This document shows, piece by piece, positions 10,476-20,119 of a DNA stretch of 64,000 bases. The stretch lies in NCBI GenBank assembly GCA_026075535.2, contig AP026549.1, forward strand, positions 744,001 to 808,000. Direction: 5' to 3'. Position 1 is the first letter of the stretch, and each line of letters begins with the position of its first letter. Both the position numbers and the translations under genes were made by a program. The DNA comes from Tricholoma matsutake (Eukaryota; Basidiomycota; Agaricomycetes; Agaricales; Tricholomataceae). Under the pieces are notes generated by a model. The model was not told the DNA's origin. It searched no databases and saw only the letters and a program-made list of their open reading frames with translations.

Positions 10476-13400
10476 ATGAGCCTGACAAGAGCTCCTTACA
10501 AGCAAAAGAGAAGATCAAAGAACAATGCCACCCTGCATGAGGACAATGATGGTGCAGTGGATACTGTCACACATAAGGAGGTTGAGGTCAACACAAGACA
10601 TGGACCAAAAACAAAGTGTATCAAGGTTCCCTTGCCTCTGGGTACAGAAGAACATGGTGAATCAAGCTCAGCTGGTATCCACAAAAATCCAGGTCTTGCT
10701 CCAGAATGGGATATGCAAGAACCTCAGGTGGCCGATGAGCTGGTTTGGCCATGGATTGGCATGGTCAGTTTCTGACATTGATTGACTTACCAAGGCTCTT
10801 GTACAAATAACAGAGACAGTGAGACTATGTCTTGGAGTTTTTTGGACCAATAGATGAACTGCTGAAAGCATCCCTGTCTTGGCAGGCATGGTCAATCAAC
10901 AAACAAGTTTGCAAGCACTGTTCATTCAATAAATGGGCAATTTGGAGATGCGTTGATTGTTTGCTAGGAAGAACACTTTGCCAAACATGTATGCAGGTAA
11001 CACACAGGCAAAATCCCTTCCATCACATTGAATCTTGGACTGACATGCAATTTCACAGGGCCAAGTTATGGGAGGTTTGCACATACCTCTTAGTTCAGCA
11101 CCAGACAGATCAGCCAATTTGCAATGCTCTTCAGTCCCAAATGGAATATCTGGAAACATTCGAGGACATGAAGGATAAAGAAGAACAAGAGTCAGCCAAT
11201 TGGGAAGGTGATGGCCTTCATCACATCAATCAGTATTGGCCCCATATCATGAGTTGGGAGCAGCAGCAGCAGCAGCAATGGCAACGGCAATGGCAATGGC
11301 AGGACAATGAAGCACTTTTTGATTCCCTTGATGAGCTTCTGATTCAAGCTCACAATACATATGTTGATGATAGCCTACAAGACTTCTTTGATGGCAATGA
11401 TGCATATGAAGTTGAATACGCTGATGAAGACATCCATGGGTTTGATCCATATTTGCCTAATGCTACTGAAACAGCTGAACACATGAGGACTGATGCCGCT
11501 CCCACTCCCACTCCCAGTGCTGATATGACATTCAGACCGCCCGCTGCTGATGCCTTTAACAACAGTTACATCTGTGTGGTGCATACAAATGGAATACATC
11601 CCTGAGCAATGGTTACCTGTCAGTGTCAAGGGGAGCACAGAATTCCCTTGGACCTGGTAAGCAATAACTTGCTACCCACCAGCTTCAGCAAAATATGCAC
11701 CCTTCTCACCATGCATGTCCTGGATCATTTTCGGCTCTGTAATCTGGAATTGAAGGCATCAGCCTATCAGTTTTACCAATTGATTCAGCATGTCACATTG
11801 CCAATGAGGCCTGCAGAAGTGGTCAACCTCTACCATGAGCTTTGGCGGAAGTGGTCAACCTCTACCATGAAATCAAAAAGATCCATTGAAACCCAAACCA
11901 GGATCACTCGCCAACCTTCTGTCCAACTTGTCCTCAAGTAGGCATAAATATACCAGAAAATTGGAAGGACAATGAGAACCAGTGGGTGATTAAGCACCTG
12001 CTTTGTGCAGTGGTCTCTAAAATGATATTACACCTTAGATTTGTTTTCAAACACATATTTGTGGCTGATGGAAATTTCAAAGCTAACCATGTTCAGCAGA
12101 AAAATTCTGATACTGATATATGGCTATGGGATGGAGCTGGGATGGCCCCAAATCAGGCTGAATACAAGCAGTTTCTCCAAGATGCCATAGAACAATTAAC
12201 AGTAAGTACACTTCCCTTGCCACTGCTGCTGCCATTGCTGCTGTCGTTTCTGTGGCTGTGGCTGTGGCCACTCCCACCCCCACTCATGTACCCACTCCTG
12301 ATCTGATCTGATCTGATCCGTGCCCCTTTTGCAGAAGGCACCTTGCAAAAATAAATTCCTAGCCATTGTGAATGCTTTTCTGGCATCGAAGGCATGTGAT
12401 AGGACTGGAGTAGCTGCCATTGCATGTGCACAACATGGATGTTACACACCCAATGCATTGGTAGACCTGTTCCAGGGATAACAGCAAAAGAATGTTGACT
12501 TTGCTTTCCTTCAAGCACTGAAGACTACCAGGGTTGACCCTCAACAGGGAGTAATGCTGATTTATGACATTGTCTGCCAGTACATCATCTACCTTCAGGA
12601 GCACATTGGTGCACATCTTCCAGCTGACCTGACCATTGACCAGGCCATTGGGCTTATGCATGTGCATGGTCTCATTCCAGGCTCTGGCATTGTAGCAGGA
12701 GAAATACTAGAGTCCCTGTGGTCATTGCTGAGTTCCATCTCCCAACAGTCAGGACAGCGACCTTGCCACATTGGACAGAAATGCTCAATGATCATGCTAC
12801 AGACTCAAATTGCAAGAAAATGCTTGGCATGACTGCTATGCTGTGTGCAGAATCTCAAGAAGCCCTTGAGATCTCCATGCAACTCAGCAAGCACCATGCT
12901 GACCTTACAGCAGCATTTGGTCAACAGGTGGTCGAAAGATGGGAGGATGAAGTGACTGCAGCAGAATCACTCAGGCTGACAAATGTTAAGGCCATGGATA
13001 TCTATGCCACTCGGGGATTGGGAGCGGGAGCGGCAATGGCAATGGCAATGGCAATGGGAGCGGCACCAGCACCAGTTCAATCTGCGGTTGAGGAGTGGAT
13101 TGATTTTGCAATCATCATTCATTAAATGCAGTAAGTACTGCCTAACATATTCATATATCATAACCCATTGTTGGCATACACCAGGATTGAATTATGAGAC
13201 AAAGTCCACTGACTTGGTACATCACCAAATGTTTCTGACACACAATCTGTTGAAAGGGAAAGGGAAGCTCTCACATCCCACATGGAAACCTTAACAGATT
13301 TACAAAATGCTGCCAATGTTGCTGACCATGACGTTGCTCCATCACAAATCAGCCATTACAATGTTGACAACTCTGATGACTTAGAGCTTTCAGATGAAGA

Positions 13401-14281
13401 CCCACCTACAGCATCAGGGCCTTCACATCTTCCAGCTGACAGAAAGGTTATTCCAGTTGAGGAGCAACAAGTATATCTCCCATTTAATGGCCCTCTGGCA
13501 GAGGTGGAGATTCAGCTCAGGAAGAATCAGGCAAGCTAACTGCTGCATCGGCTGCGGGAGCTCATTGTGGACAAGTTGTTTCAATATTCACACATTATTC
13601 GAGCAGCCCCAAGAAAGGTAGTTCACACACAAGCACAAGCCACTGTCCAGGAGTTGGTTAACAAAATTGCCCTGCATTCCCAAATGTATAACCATTGCCA
13701 AAGCAGATTGGTGGCACTGGATTGTGACACTGACACCTTAAATATGTTCCAGTGGTTAAAAAAGGATGACCTCAATGCTAGCACAGCTATTCTGAACCCA
13801 AATGTGCCAGGCTCCACTAATATTCATCTGTCCTGGATTTGGTATATTTCTCACATTCGGACTGGTGTTACTGCTTTCCCCAATGCCACTGCTGCTGCCG
13901 CTGCTGTACCCACTCCCGTGATTGCACACAGCCCTGCTCCTGGTCCTGCTGATTGATTCTGGGAATGTACATCTATTTTGTGGCTATTCGTTCACATTGC
14001 ACTGAACTTCTTGGATAGTCAGGCAAGTACATTGGCTTTGCTTGTGGGCTCAGAGACATAGATGGAAGGAGGAATTTCTGCTGGTCATGTATGAAATGCA
14101 GTGGACTGTGCAGTATTTCATTTATCACAGTGAATGGTGGCGGTCAGCCTCACACTCAGAGAATACCTTGCCTGGCCCCCTAGCCTATGCCAACTGTCAG
14201 CAGGCTTTATGGTGTGAATTAGCATTCAGGGCTGACACTGCATTTACATCAGCAAACATCAATTACATCTCCCCTCTATGA
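10476..14281 (+). pseudogene. KDZ-family DNA transposase, multi-exon, decayed
   Basis: Exon blocks in order are an N-terminal region (10476-10775), then the KDZ-associated cysteine cluster (10910-11040: CxxC, RCVDC, CxxC, H, NPFHHIESW), a linker with CAG/GGCAAT arrays, LLPTSFSKICTLLTMHVLDH (about 11670), FCPTCPQVGINIPENW (11910-11960), IFVADGNFKANH (12055-12090), and, after an intron at 12202-12334 (GTAAGT to TTTTGCAG), NKFLAIVNAFLASKACDRTG, MLIYDIVCQYIIYLQEHIGA and HATDSNCKKMLGM. C-terminal blocks include PNVPGSTNIHLSWIW (13799-13843) and EFLLVMYEMQWTVQYF. Breaks: a 32-bp tandem duplication at 11816-11870, a TGA in the HEIKKIH block, a TAA at 12480, and a frame slip near 12740. It belongs to the Kyakuja/Dileera/Zisupton superfamily described from fungi. 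It is inactive as it stands. Confidence 0.85.
12202..12334 (+). repeat. KDZ intron filled with trinucleotide/hexanucleotide arrays
   Basis: The intron starts GTAAGTAC and ends TTTTGCAG. It contains GCTGCTGCCATTGCTGCTG, GTGGCTGTGGCTGTGGC, ACTCCCACCCCCACTC and a GATCT repeat. Similar hexamer arrays lie at 11262-11304, 13018-13070, 13886-13950, 16925-16982 and 17968-18058, all within the KDZ neighbourhood. Confidence 0.7.
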
Positions 14282-14424
14282 CCCTCTATTATGTAAACTC
14301 AATCATCTTGATCTCTACGATCATCATGTCAGATAAATGTCTCTCAGTCTTCAAGCCTTTTTCTTTACAATTGGGGCTGAAAGGTCTGCTCCAAATGCAT
14401 ACACAGCAGATCATTTGGTATGCA
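14282..14424 (+). other. KDZ downstream sequence, cut by TIR copy 3
   Basis: Follows the KDZ stop codon. No recognised coding sequence; it continues at 16465 beyond the insertion. Confidence 0.4.
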
Positions 14425-14626
14425 GAGGTCTTTACACTCCCCCACCTTTCCTGTTGGACTCCGACTGGAGTCCACCAGGACTGTTCACCAGCCAACTGCC
14501 TGCAAAGTTGCCAGTCCAGTCCCAGTCCAGTCCAACTGGACTCCAAGTGGAATCCACTCAAACACTGGATTCCACTCGGACTGGTCCAGTGGAGTCCAGT
14601 TGGATTCTGCTGAAAAAGTGTGTAAG

Positions 14627-14707
14627 AAAAGGAATTGAACCCAGATCTCTGTAGGTTGCTTATGTAATCAATCATGATGCACAATATAACCATTACACCA
14701 CAGTACC
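14627..14707 (-). other. tRNA-like pol III module, left, copy 3
   Basis: On the minus strand TGTGGTGTAATGGTTATA is followed by GGGTTCAATTCC and a TTTT run. It points to the left terminus and is equivalent to the right module of copies 2 and 5. Confidence 0.75.
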
Positions 14708-14953
14708 TTGTGTGAGGCATCATCTACTTGCATTAGGTACTGTGGTGCGGCTGTGTATGACAAAGCATATTGCTGTGTCATCAAATGTGCCAGCTCATCA
14801 CTCACCACCACCACCACCACCACCACCATCGATGCCGCCTCCTTCCCTCCTCTCTCTATCACCACCACCACTGCATGGACACCCACTGCCACCACTCCCA
14901 TGCCCAATCTGCCATCACCACCACCTGCAAACAAGCCAAATGGATGGAATGCA

Positions 14954-15206
14954 GGCCCAAACGACGCAGATCGCGTTGTTTGGGCCCTACATAAGTTTTT
15001 TTTTCATTTGCTTTTTGTTTTTATAAACTAACTAACCTGTTTTTTTAGTTTTCTAGGTTATAATCTACTGGCAACGATGCCACCACTCGCAAACGAGCCA
15101 ACGTGGGCCCAAACGATGCAGATCATGTCGTTTGGGCCCTACATAAGTTTTTTTTGTTTTGTTTTTGTTTTTATCAACTAACTAACTCGTTTTTTGAATT
15201 TTCTAG
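14954..15206 (+). repeat. Two tandem hairpin-intron cassettes, copy 3
   Basis: The first hairpin GGCCCAAACGACGC (14954-14967), loop AGATC, GCGTTGTTTGGGCC (14973-14986) is a 14-bp stem with one G-U. An intron-like span 14991-15056 follows (ATAAGT, CTAACTAAC, TTCTAG). The second hairpin lies near 15105-15139 and its intron-like span is 15143-15206. The exon-like unit between them is 86 nt. Confidence 0.75.
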
Positions 15207-15239
15207 GTTATAATCTACTAGTAACGACAGCACCACCAG

Positions 15240-16020
15240 CAAACAAGCCAACACACCCACCCCACGCCTATGAGCCCCTGCTCATAGGGTGGATTGTGAG
15301 TGTGTGCAGTCGACGATGAGAATGATGATGCCGCCTACCAGCACCAGGACCCAGAATGACCCAGACCCAACGACACCCATGCCAGCCCCCTCCTCCCCAT
15401 CCAAACGGGATGTGAGGGTGTCGATAAAGGATAGGAGACGGCAGAGGGGTACTGGGAGACCTGCGGAGCAGGATACCCACCTGGTAAGCACCCACCTACC
15501 CCCTCCCTTGCATGCCACATCACTGACCATTCCCCCCAACCCCTCCAAACTAGGAGACCCACAAAACTGACAACACACCCACCCCACACCAACGAGCACC
15601 TGCTTGTCGGGTGGATGGTGGGTACACCAGGGTTACAACAATCACGGCACCCATCCCCACGCCTACAAGCCTCTGCTCGTAGGGTGGATGATGGGTGCGG
15701 CTTGCTATGGCAATGGACGCATGCGAGGAGGGGTGGGTGACCACACCCACCCCAGACTGCATCCCCCAACCCCCCCTCCTCCGCATTTTGCGTGGGGAGG
15801 TCTTTATTATTTTTAATTTATCTCTGCTCCCCCCTCGCACTGAATGTGAGGGGTATATATATTGTAGTACTTACGAATCCCCCCTCGCACCAAACGTGAG
15901 GGGTTTAGTTTTTTATGTACATAGTAATAATCCCCCCCCTCTCGCAAGATGTGAGAGGGGTTTTTTTTTGTTTATTATTATATTATACCCACTCCCTTGT
16001 GTCCTACACGAGGGATGTGG
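15240..16020 (+). other. GC-clamped hairpin array, copy 3
   Basis: Large hairpins such as CACGCCTATGAGC/GCTCATAGGGTGG (15266-15294), and similar ones near 15585-15612 and 15655-15690, are followed by four compact ones: CCCCCCTCGCAC/GTGAGGGG (about 15831-15855 and 15880-15903), CCCCTCTCGC/GTGAGAGGGG with a T9 tail (about 15937-15970), and CTCCCTTGTGTC/ACACGAGGGA (about 15992-16016). Spacing of the compact ones is about 45-55 nt. Confidence 0.7.
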
Positions 16021-16118
16021 CTAATTAAAAATTTTTGATCTTAATTGTTTGAAAAATGCCTCCTCAAAGAATATGAAAAGTTGAGTCATAAGTGAACCTT
16101 ATATTGAACCCTAATAAA

Positions 16119-16205
16119 TCTTTTGTGGCTCAAGTGGTTGAGCACACTTGTTTGGTTTGTCATGTGATTCCTTATGGTGAGGTCTTGAGTTCAATTCCTG
16201 CAGTA
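16119..16205 (+). other. tRNA-like pol III module, right, copy 3
   Basis: A-box TGGCTCAAGTGGTTGAGCAC and B-box GAGTTCAATTCC. It points outward to the right terminus and is followed by TTTATTTTG. Confidence 0.75.
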
Positions 16206-16464
16206 CACAAATTTATTTTGTGGGTACTTTATGAAATTCACCAACTCTGAAGTCCTTTGAGCTCATATCTAATTGACTTATCATTTGGTTGAAATGCATT
16301 CCACTTGGACTCCACTTGGACTCCAGTTGGACTCCAGTTAGACTCCAATGGGCAATTGAACTCTACATGACTTAGTGTAGTTCAATTGGACTCCACTCGG
16401 ACTCCAGTGGACTCCAGTCAGTCTGGTCAGAGTCCACTAGGACAGGTGGGGGACTGTAAAGTAC

Positions 16465-16984
16465 TGATGCAGAGTCCCATTTCTGTCAAGTCCTGTTGCA
16501 CATGCAAGGGGCAAATGTCTTAAAGCAAAAATGGATGCAACAGATTCTATATTGTGAGCTTGTAAGCAGGATTTTCATGAATCAAGTAAGAGATTTGTCA
16601 CTGAAAAATATTGCAGCTGTGCATCATGTCTCAAATTGGCTTCACCACATCAATTGGCCTGGTGTTCGAGGTGCCAATCCTGCTTTGTTCTTTGGCTGAC
16701 AGTCTTGCTGAGGTGAACTTTGACCACCTGCCACTCGGATTCCATCCAACCCCCTTGGCCACATTGGATGATGGTGTTGCCCACGAGCTTACAAGCAGTC
16801 TGGTGCCCTCATATGCCCTGGATTGGTGGAGACATCATAGCAAACCAGCAGTGGACAGCATTATGGGCATTGACACCCTGAATCAGTGCCTTGATCACCA
16901 TAAGTGATAATTCACCACTTCCCAAGCCATTGCTGCTCCCGCTCCCACTCCCACTCCCACTCCCGCCCCCGCTTCCACTCCTAC
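16465..16984 (+). other. KDZ-adjacent sequence beyond copy 3, unrecognised
   Basis: Overlapping open frames at 16496-16699 and 16611-16907 (the latter includes YALDWWRHHSKPAVDSIMG). No family is recognised. It ends in an ACTCCC hexamer array (16925-16982). It may be an exon of a gene carried with the KDZ element. Confidence 0.3.
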
Positions 16985-17306
16985 TGCGCTTCATGGTGAC
17001 CTGAGGTGCAGGGGTGTGGGTATTTTTGTGCAGATTATTGTGAGAAAATGAAAACCTGCACTTCATGGCAACCTGAAGTGCATGTTCGACTTGTGAGGTT
17101 ATCCCACAATGTTAGATATACCTGGCAGGTCAAGCAATATGAGTCCCGTGCTTCATGGTGACCTGAGGCGCAGGGGCATGAGTATTTTTGTGCAGATTAT
17201 CACGAGAAAACAAAAACCCGTGCTTCATGGCAACCTGAAGTGTGGGTTTGTCTCTCGATGATCCATGCAAAATGAATCCTGCACCTCAGGTCACCATGAG
17301 GCACAG
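16985..17306 (+). repeat. Foldback unit with internal direct duplication
   Basis: CATGGTGACCTGAGGTGCAG (near 16993) recurs inverted as CTGCACCTCAGGTCACCATG (near 17279), giving inverted termini of more than 20 bp. Inside, a module of about 170 bp is repeated (GTATTTTTGTGCAGATTATnn at about 17019 and 17181; CTTCATGGCAACCTGAAGTG at about 17061 and 17223). Non-coding and MITE-like. No clear target duplication was identified. Confidence 0.55.
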
Positions 17307-17339
17307 CATTTCTTCAGTGATAACATGTTAAAAGTACCT

Positions 17340-17513
17340 ACACTAGACACAATCAGTTTGAACCGGTCTTTACTGGTTCATGTTTTTCCAATATGAGGAT
17401 GAACTGCAACCGGTCTGACCAAGACCACAACCGATGGTCCGGTCTTTTGCAGTCTGGTTCGGTTTGGTTCCAGTTTTTTTTGCGGTTCATAGGACCAGAC
17501 CTTCAAACACTAG
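17340..17513 (+). repeat. Candidate 160-bp MITE rich in ACCGGTC/GGTCCGGTC
   Basis: ACACTAG flanks both sides (17340-17346 and 17507-17513). The inner ends read TTTGAACCGGTC and, inverted, TTTGAAGGTCTGGTCC, an imperfect inverted repeat. The core contains several ACCGGTCT/AGACCGGT-like words and poly-T. This suggests a small non-autonomous DNA element. Confidence 0.45.
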
Positions 17514-17525
17514 TGTTTAATGCCA

Positions 17526-18585
17526 ATGTCAGGAAAGCAGCAGGGTTACACCGACTTCATGAGCTTGCCCTGCTGAAGGAGCTCCAGGCTGAACCACAGC
17601 CTTTGGCAACAGGACCAAAACCCCCTCAATGTGCTGGGCAACCTTCAAGGCAAATGGTGGTAAGAAGAAAATTGGAACTGGTGGCAGTAAATGCACAGGC
17701 GGAACTTGAGCACCTGAAGTCCACTCCCCCCAGCTCCTACAAGTGGACCTGGGGTGTTGACATCATGGAAACTGATGTTTTGGGTGTTAATGAGAAGACC
17801 AAGAGCAGGGGCAAAGAACAGCATTCCGGGTATGGGTTGTCTCTGCCTGATGGTGCAAAGGGAAGAAAGGAGTGGTCGAGCACACCAATGGTCTCGACAG
17901 TTGCATCCTATGGTCGACCACCCATGGTATCAGGTGATGGAGCAGACCATTCATCGCCTCCCAGCCCCACTGCTTATCCTGCTCCCTCTCCCGCTCCCGT
18001 CCCCTCTCCTGCTCCTGTCCCCAATGGCGCTCCCATCCCCAATGCCTTGCCCAATGCAGAAGCCAGCCAGCCCACTCAGTGGCCTTGTTCGCTGCTATGG
18101 TTTGGCAAGGCAAAGATGATGCGTCAAGTGCAGATCAGCCCACTGCCTTTCAGGCAGCCATGGCATGGCAAGGCAAAGACAATGTGTCAAGTGATGCTGA
18201 TCAGCCCACTGCCTTTCAGGCAGCCATGGCATGGCAGGGCAACAATGATCAGTCATCATCTTCCCCTACAGGTTCCCTGACTGGCTTTGATGCTGCTCCA
18301 TTCTATCTTTCCAATTCTACCTCCTCGTCTCCAGCTGCCAATCTCCCCACTGCATCTGATGCTCCAGATGCTTTTCTGTCATCCTCAGAGACTGAATATA
18401 ATGGTGAATCCAATGCTGAGGCTGATTCTGATGTAGAAGATTCCATTGGCACATCACAGATAGAGAACCCCACTCCTTCTCGTATCACTTTGCCAATGCT
18501 AATCTACACTCCTGCAGACTTCAGTTATGTCAATGAGACTTGGTTGTCTAGCCCTGATGAGATGATGGACACTGACATTGAATGA
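17526..18585 (+). CDS. Low-complexity hypothetical protein near KDZ
   Basis: The first open part (to about 18060) includes LHRLHELALLKELQAEPQPL and a Pro-Ala array made by GCTCCC hexamers at 17968-18058. From about 18079 the frame shifts and encodes three repeats of the type TAFQAAMAWQGKDN (a DNA tandem unit of about 66-69 bp at 18090-18245), then an acidic Ser-rich region and the end SSPDEMMDTDIE at 18585. The frame change may be an intron covering the hexamer array or a real frameshift. Family not recognised. It could be an accessory protein of the KDZ element. It may be dead. Confidence 0.4.
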
Positions 18586-18945
18586 TGCATCATGTATATA
18601 TAGTGTTTTGGGTAGTAGCACATTGTACATAGGAATATCATTGTTTTTTGTGGTGCTGTCAAGCCCTGATGTCAGTGCCACTTCCCCATCCCCATCCCCC
18701 CCCCTGCCCTACCCCCGTCCCCGTCCCCTGCACAAACATTACTAATGTCTGTGGACACTGACATTGTATCATGTATATATAGTGTTGTGTGTAGTAGTAC
18801 ATTGTACATAGTAATATTTTTGTTTTAGTGGTCCTGTCAAGCCCTGATGTCAGTGCCGCTTCCCCATTCCTGCTCCCAGCCCACTCCCATTCCCATTCCT
18901 GGCCCCATCCCTTCCCCTGCAATTGCATTTTAAACATTACTAATG
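18586..18945 (+). repeat. Tandem duplication of about 180 bp
   Basis: TCATGTATATATAGTGTT, CACATTGTACATAG-like and GTCAAGCCCTGATGTCAGTG blocks occur in the same order twice (about 18586-18760 and 18765-18945), each followed by CCCCATCC/CCGTCCCC-type C-rich arrays. Non-coding; it begins at the stop codon of the preceding ORF, so it duplicates that gene's 3' end. Confidence 0.65.
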
Positions 18946-19119
18946 TCTGTACTATGTTCTTAATGCACCTCTATCTGTACAGTACAGCAAGTAAAGTAGT
19001 AATGTAGTCATTCATTAATTAATAGAGTATGTACAAATAGTGAGTTCTACGGTGTCCATTCAAACAGATATACAATGTTTACAGTCAATAGTATGCATTG
19101 CCCATTCCTATGTCCATGC

Positions 19120-19415
19120 CCAATGGTGATGCCCTGGCCATCTCTGTGTCCATGGCTGTGGCTGTCACCATGTCTGTACCCATTGCATTTCAAATGTTAC
19201 TAATGTCTGTATTACATTCCTAATGCATGTCTATTGTAAGGTATAATAATCAGAGAAATGGGAGTGGACAGAGAAACAGGAGCAGACAGAGAAACGGGGC
19301 TGTGTCCATGTCTGTGGCTGTCCCCGTGTCTGTGCCCATTGCATTTCAAATGTTACTAATGTCTGTATTACATTCCTAATGCATGTCTATTGTAAGGTAT
19401 AATAATCAGTGTACA
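19120..19415 (+). repeat. Tandem duplication with GTCTGTATTACATTCC unit
   Basis: CCCATTGCATTTCAAATGTT, ACTAATGTCTGTATTACATT and CATGTCTATTGTAAGGTATA appear at about 19178-19255 and again at about 19336-19408. A more diverged version lies at 18920-18975. Non-coding. Confidence 0.65.
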
Positions 19416-19485
19416 ATGTAGTCATTGGTTAATATAGGATGTACATGACTTTACATAGTGAGTTTGATAGCGTCCATTGAACCCG

Positions 19486-19570
19486 TATCATTCGATACAA
19501 TGTATGGGTTTGATAGGTCATATCATTCAATACAATGTATGGGTTTGATAGGTCATATCATTCAATACAA
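19486..19570 (+). repeat. 37-bp tandem repeat, 2.5 copies
   Basis: Units of the form ATCATTCAATACAATGTATG followed by GGTTTGATAGGTCAT are repeated (about 19488, 19524 and 19558), the last cut by the LTR of the copia element. Confidence 0.75.
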
Positions 19571-20100
19571 TGTAGCTTACCTATGTGCTTGGGCAACACA
19601 TTTGCAATTTTGGGCCTTAGGAGAGAGTTTTCTACTATAAGGGCAACCTCAGCCTCTAGCAAAGGGAAATCCAAAGTTAAAATTATACTACATATTACAG
19701 GGATTGGAGGTGCACCTAGCAAAGGGAAATCCAAAGAGAAACCTCTAAGGACCCCTTTGCCAATGTCCAGTATATGTGAAGACTGCAAAAATCAAATAAT
19801 AATCTAAAATAGAAAAGGCAGAGATATGCAGATCAAGGCTGCTGAATGACATCATACCAATGGGTATATGTCAGAAGGGGTGCTCTGCCTCTAAATATAA
19901 AACTGTCAACATGCATAAACATGCTAGAAAGGGAAATTAGTAATAAAATAAGGAAAAATCATAGAAAATGAAGAAATGAAGAATAGAAGGAAACAAAGTG
20001 AGGAAAAATATAGGATGAACATAAAAATAGGAAAAACACATGGGGAATCCCCTAGTCCCCTTACAGCCTCACTTCAACATGTCAGGGTCATCCTCCAACA
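19571..20100 (-). repeat. Probable 3' LTR of Ty1/copia element
   Basis: On the minus strand the sequence after a G-rich polypurine tract (complement of CCCCCCCTT at 20101-20109) begins TGTTGGAGGATGACCC and could end at GTAAGCTACA (19571). TG...CA ends and position after the last pol sequence support an LTR. No second LTR is present because the element is 5'-truncated. Confidence 0.55.
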
Positions 20101-20119
20101 CCCCCCCTTGACTGCAGTC

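Larger units (their letters stand above)
14425..16464 (+). mobile_element. TIR element copy 3
   Basis: The left terminus is GAGGTCTTTACACTCCCCCA; the right terminus, read inward, is GTACTTTACAGTCCCCCACC. The sequence ATGCAGAG abuts both sides (14420-14427 and 16467-16474). The terminal GAG of the left end overlaps the target repeat, consistent with loss of one GAG from GAGGAG. Orientation is opposite to copies 2 and 5, with the same parts: subterminal decamers, outward tRNA-like modules, two intron-like cassettes and a hairpin array. No transposase is present. Confidence 0.9.
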
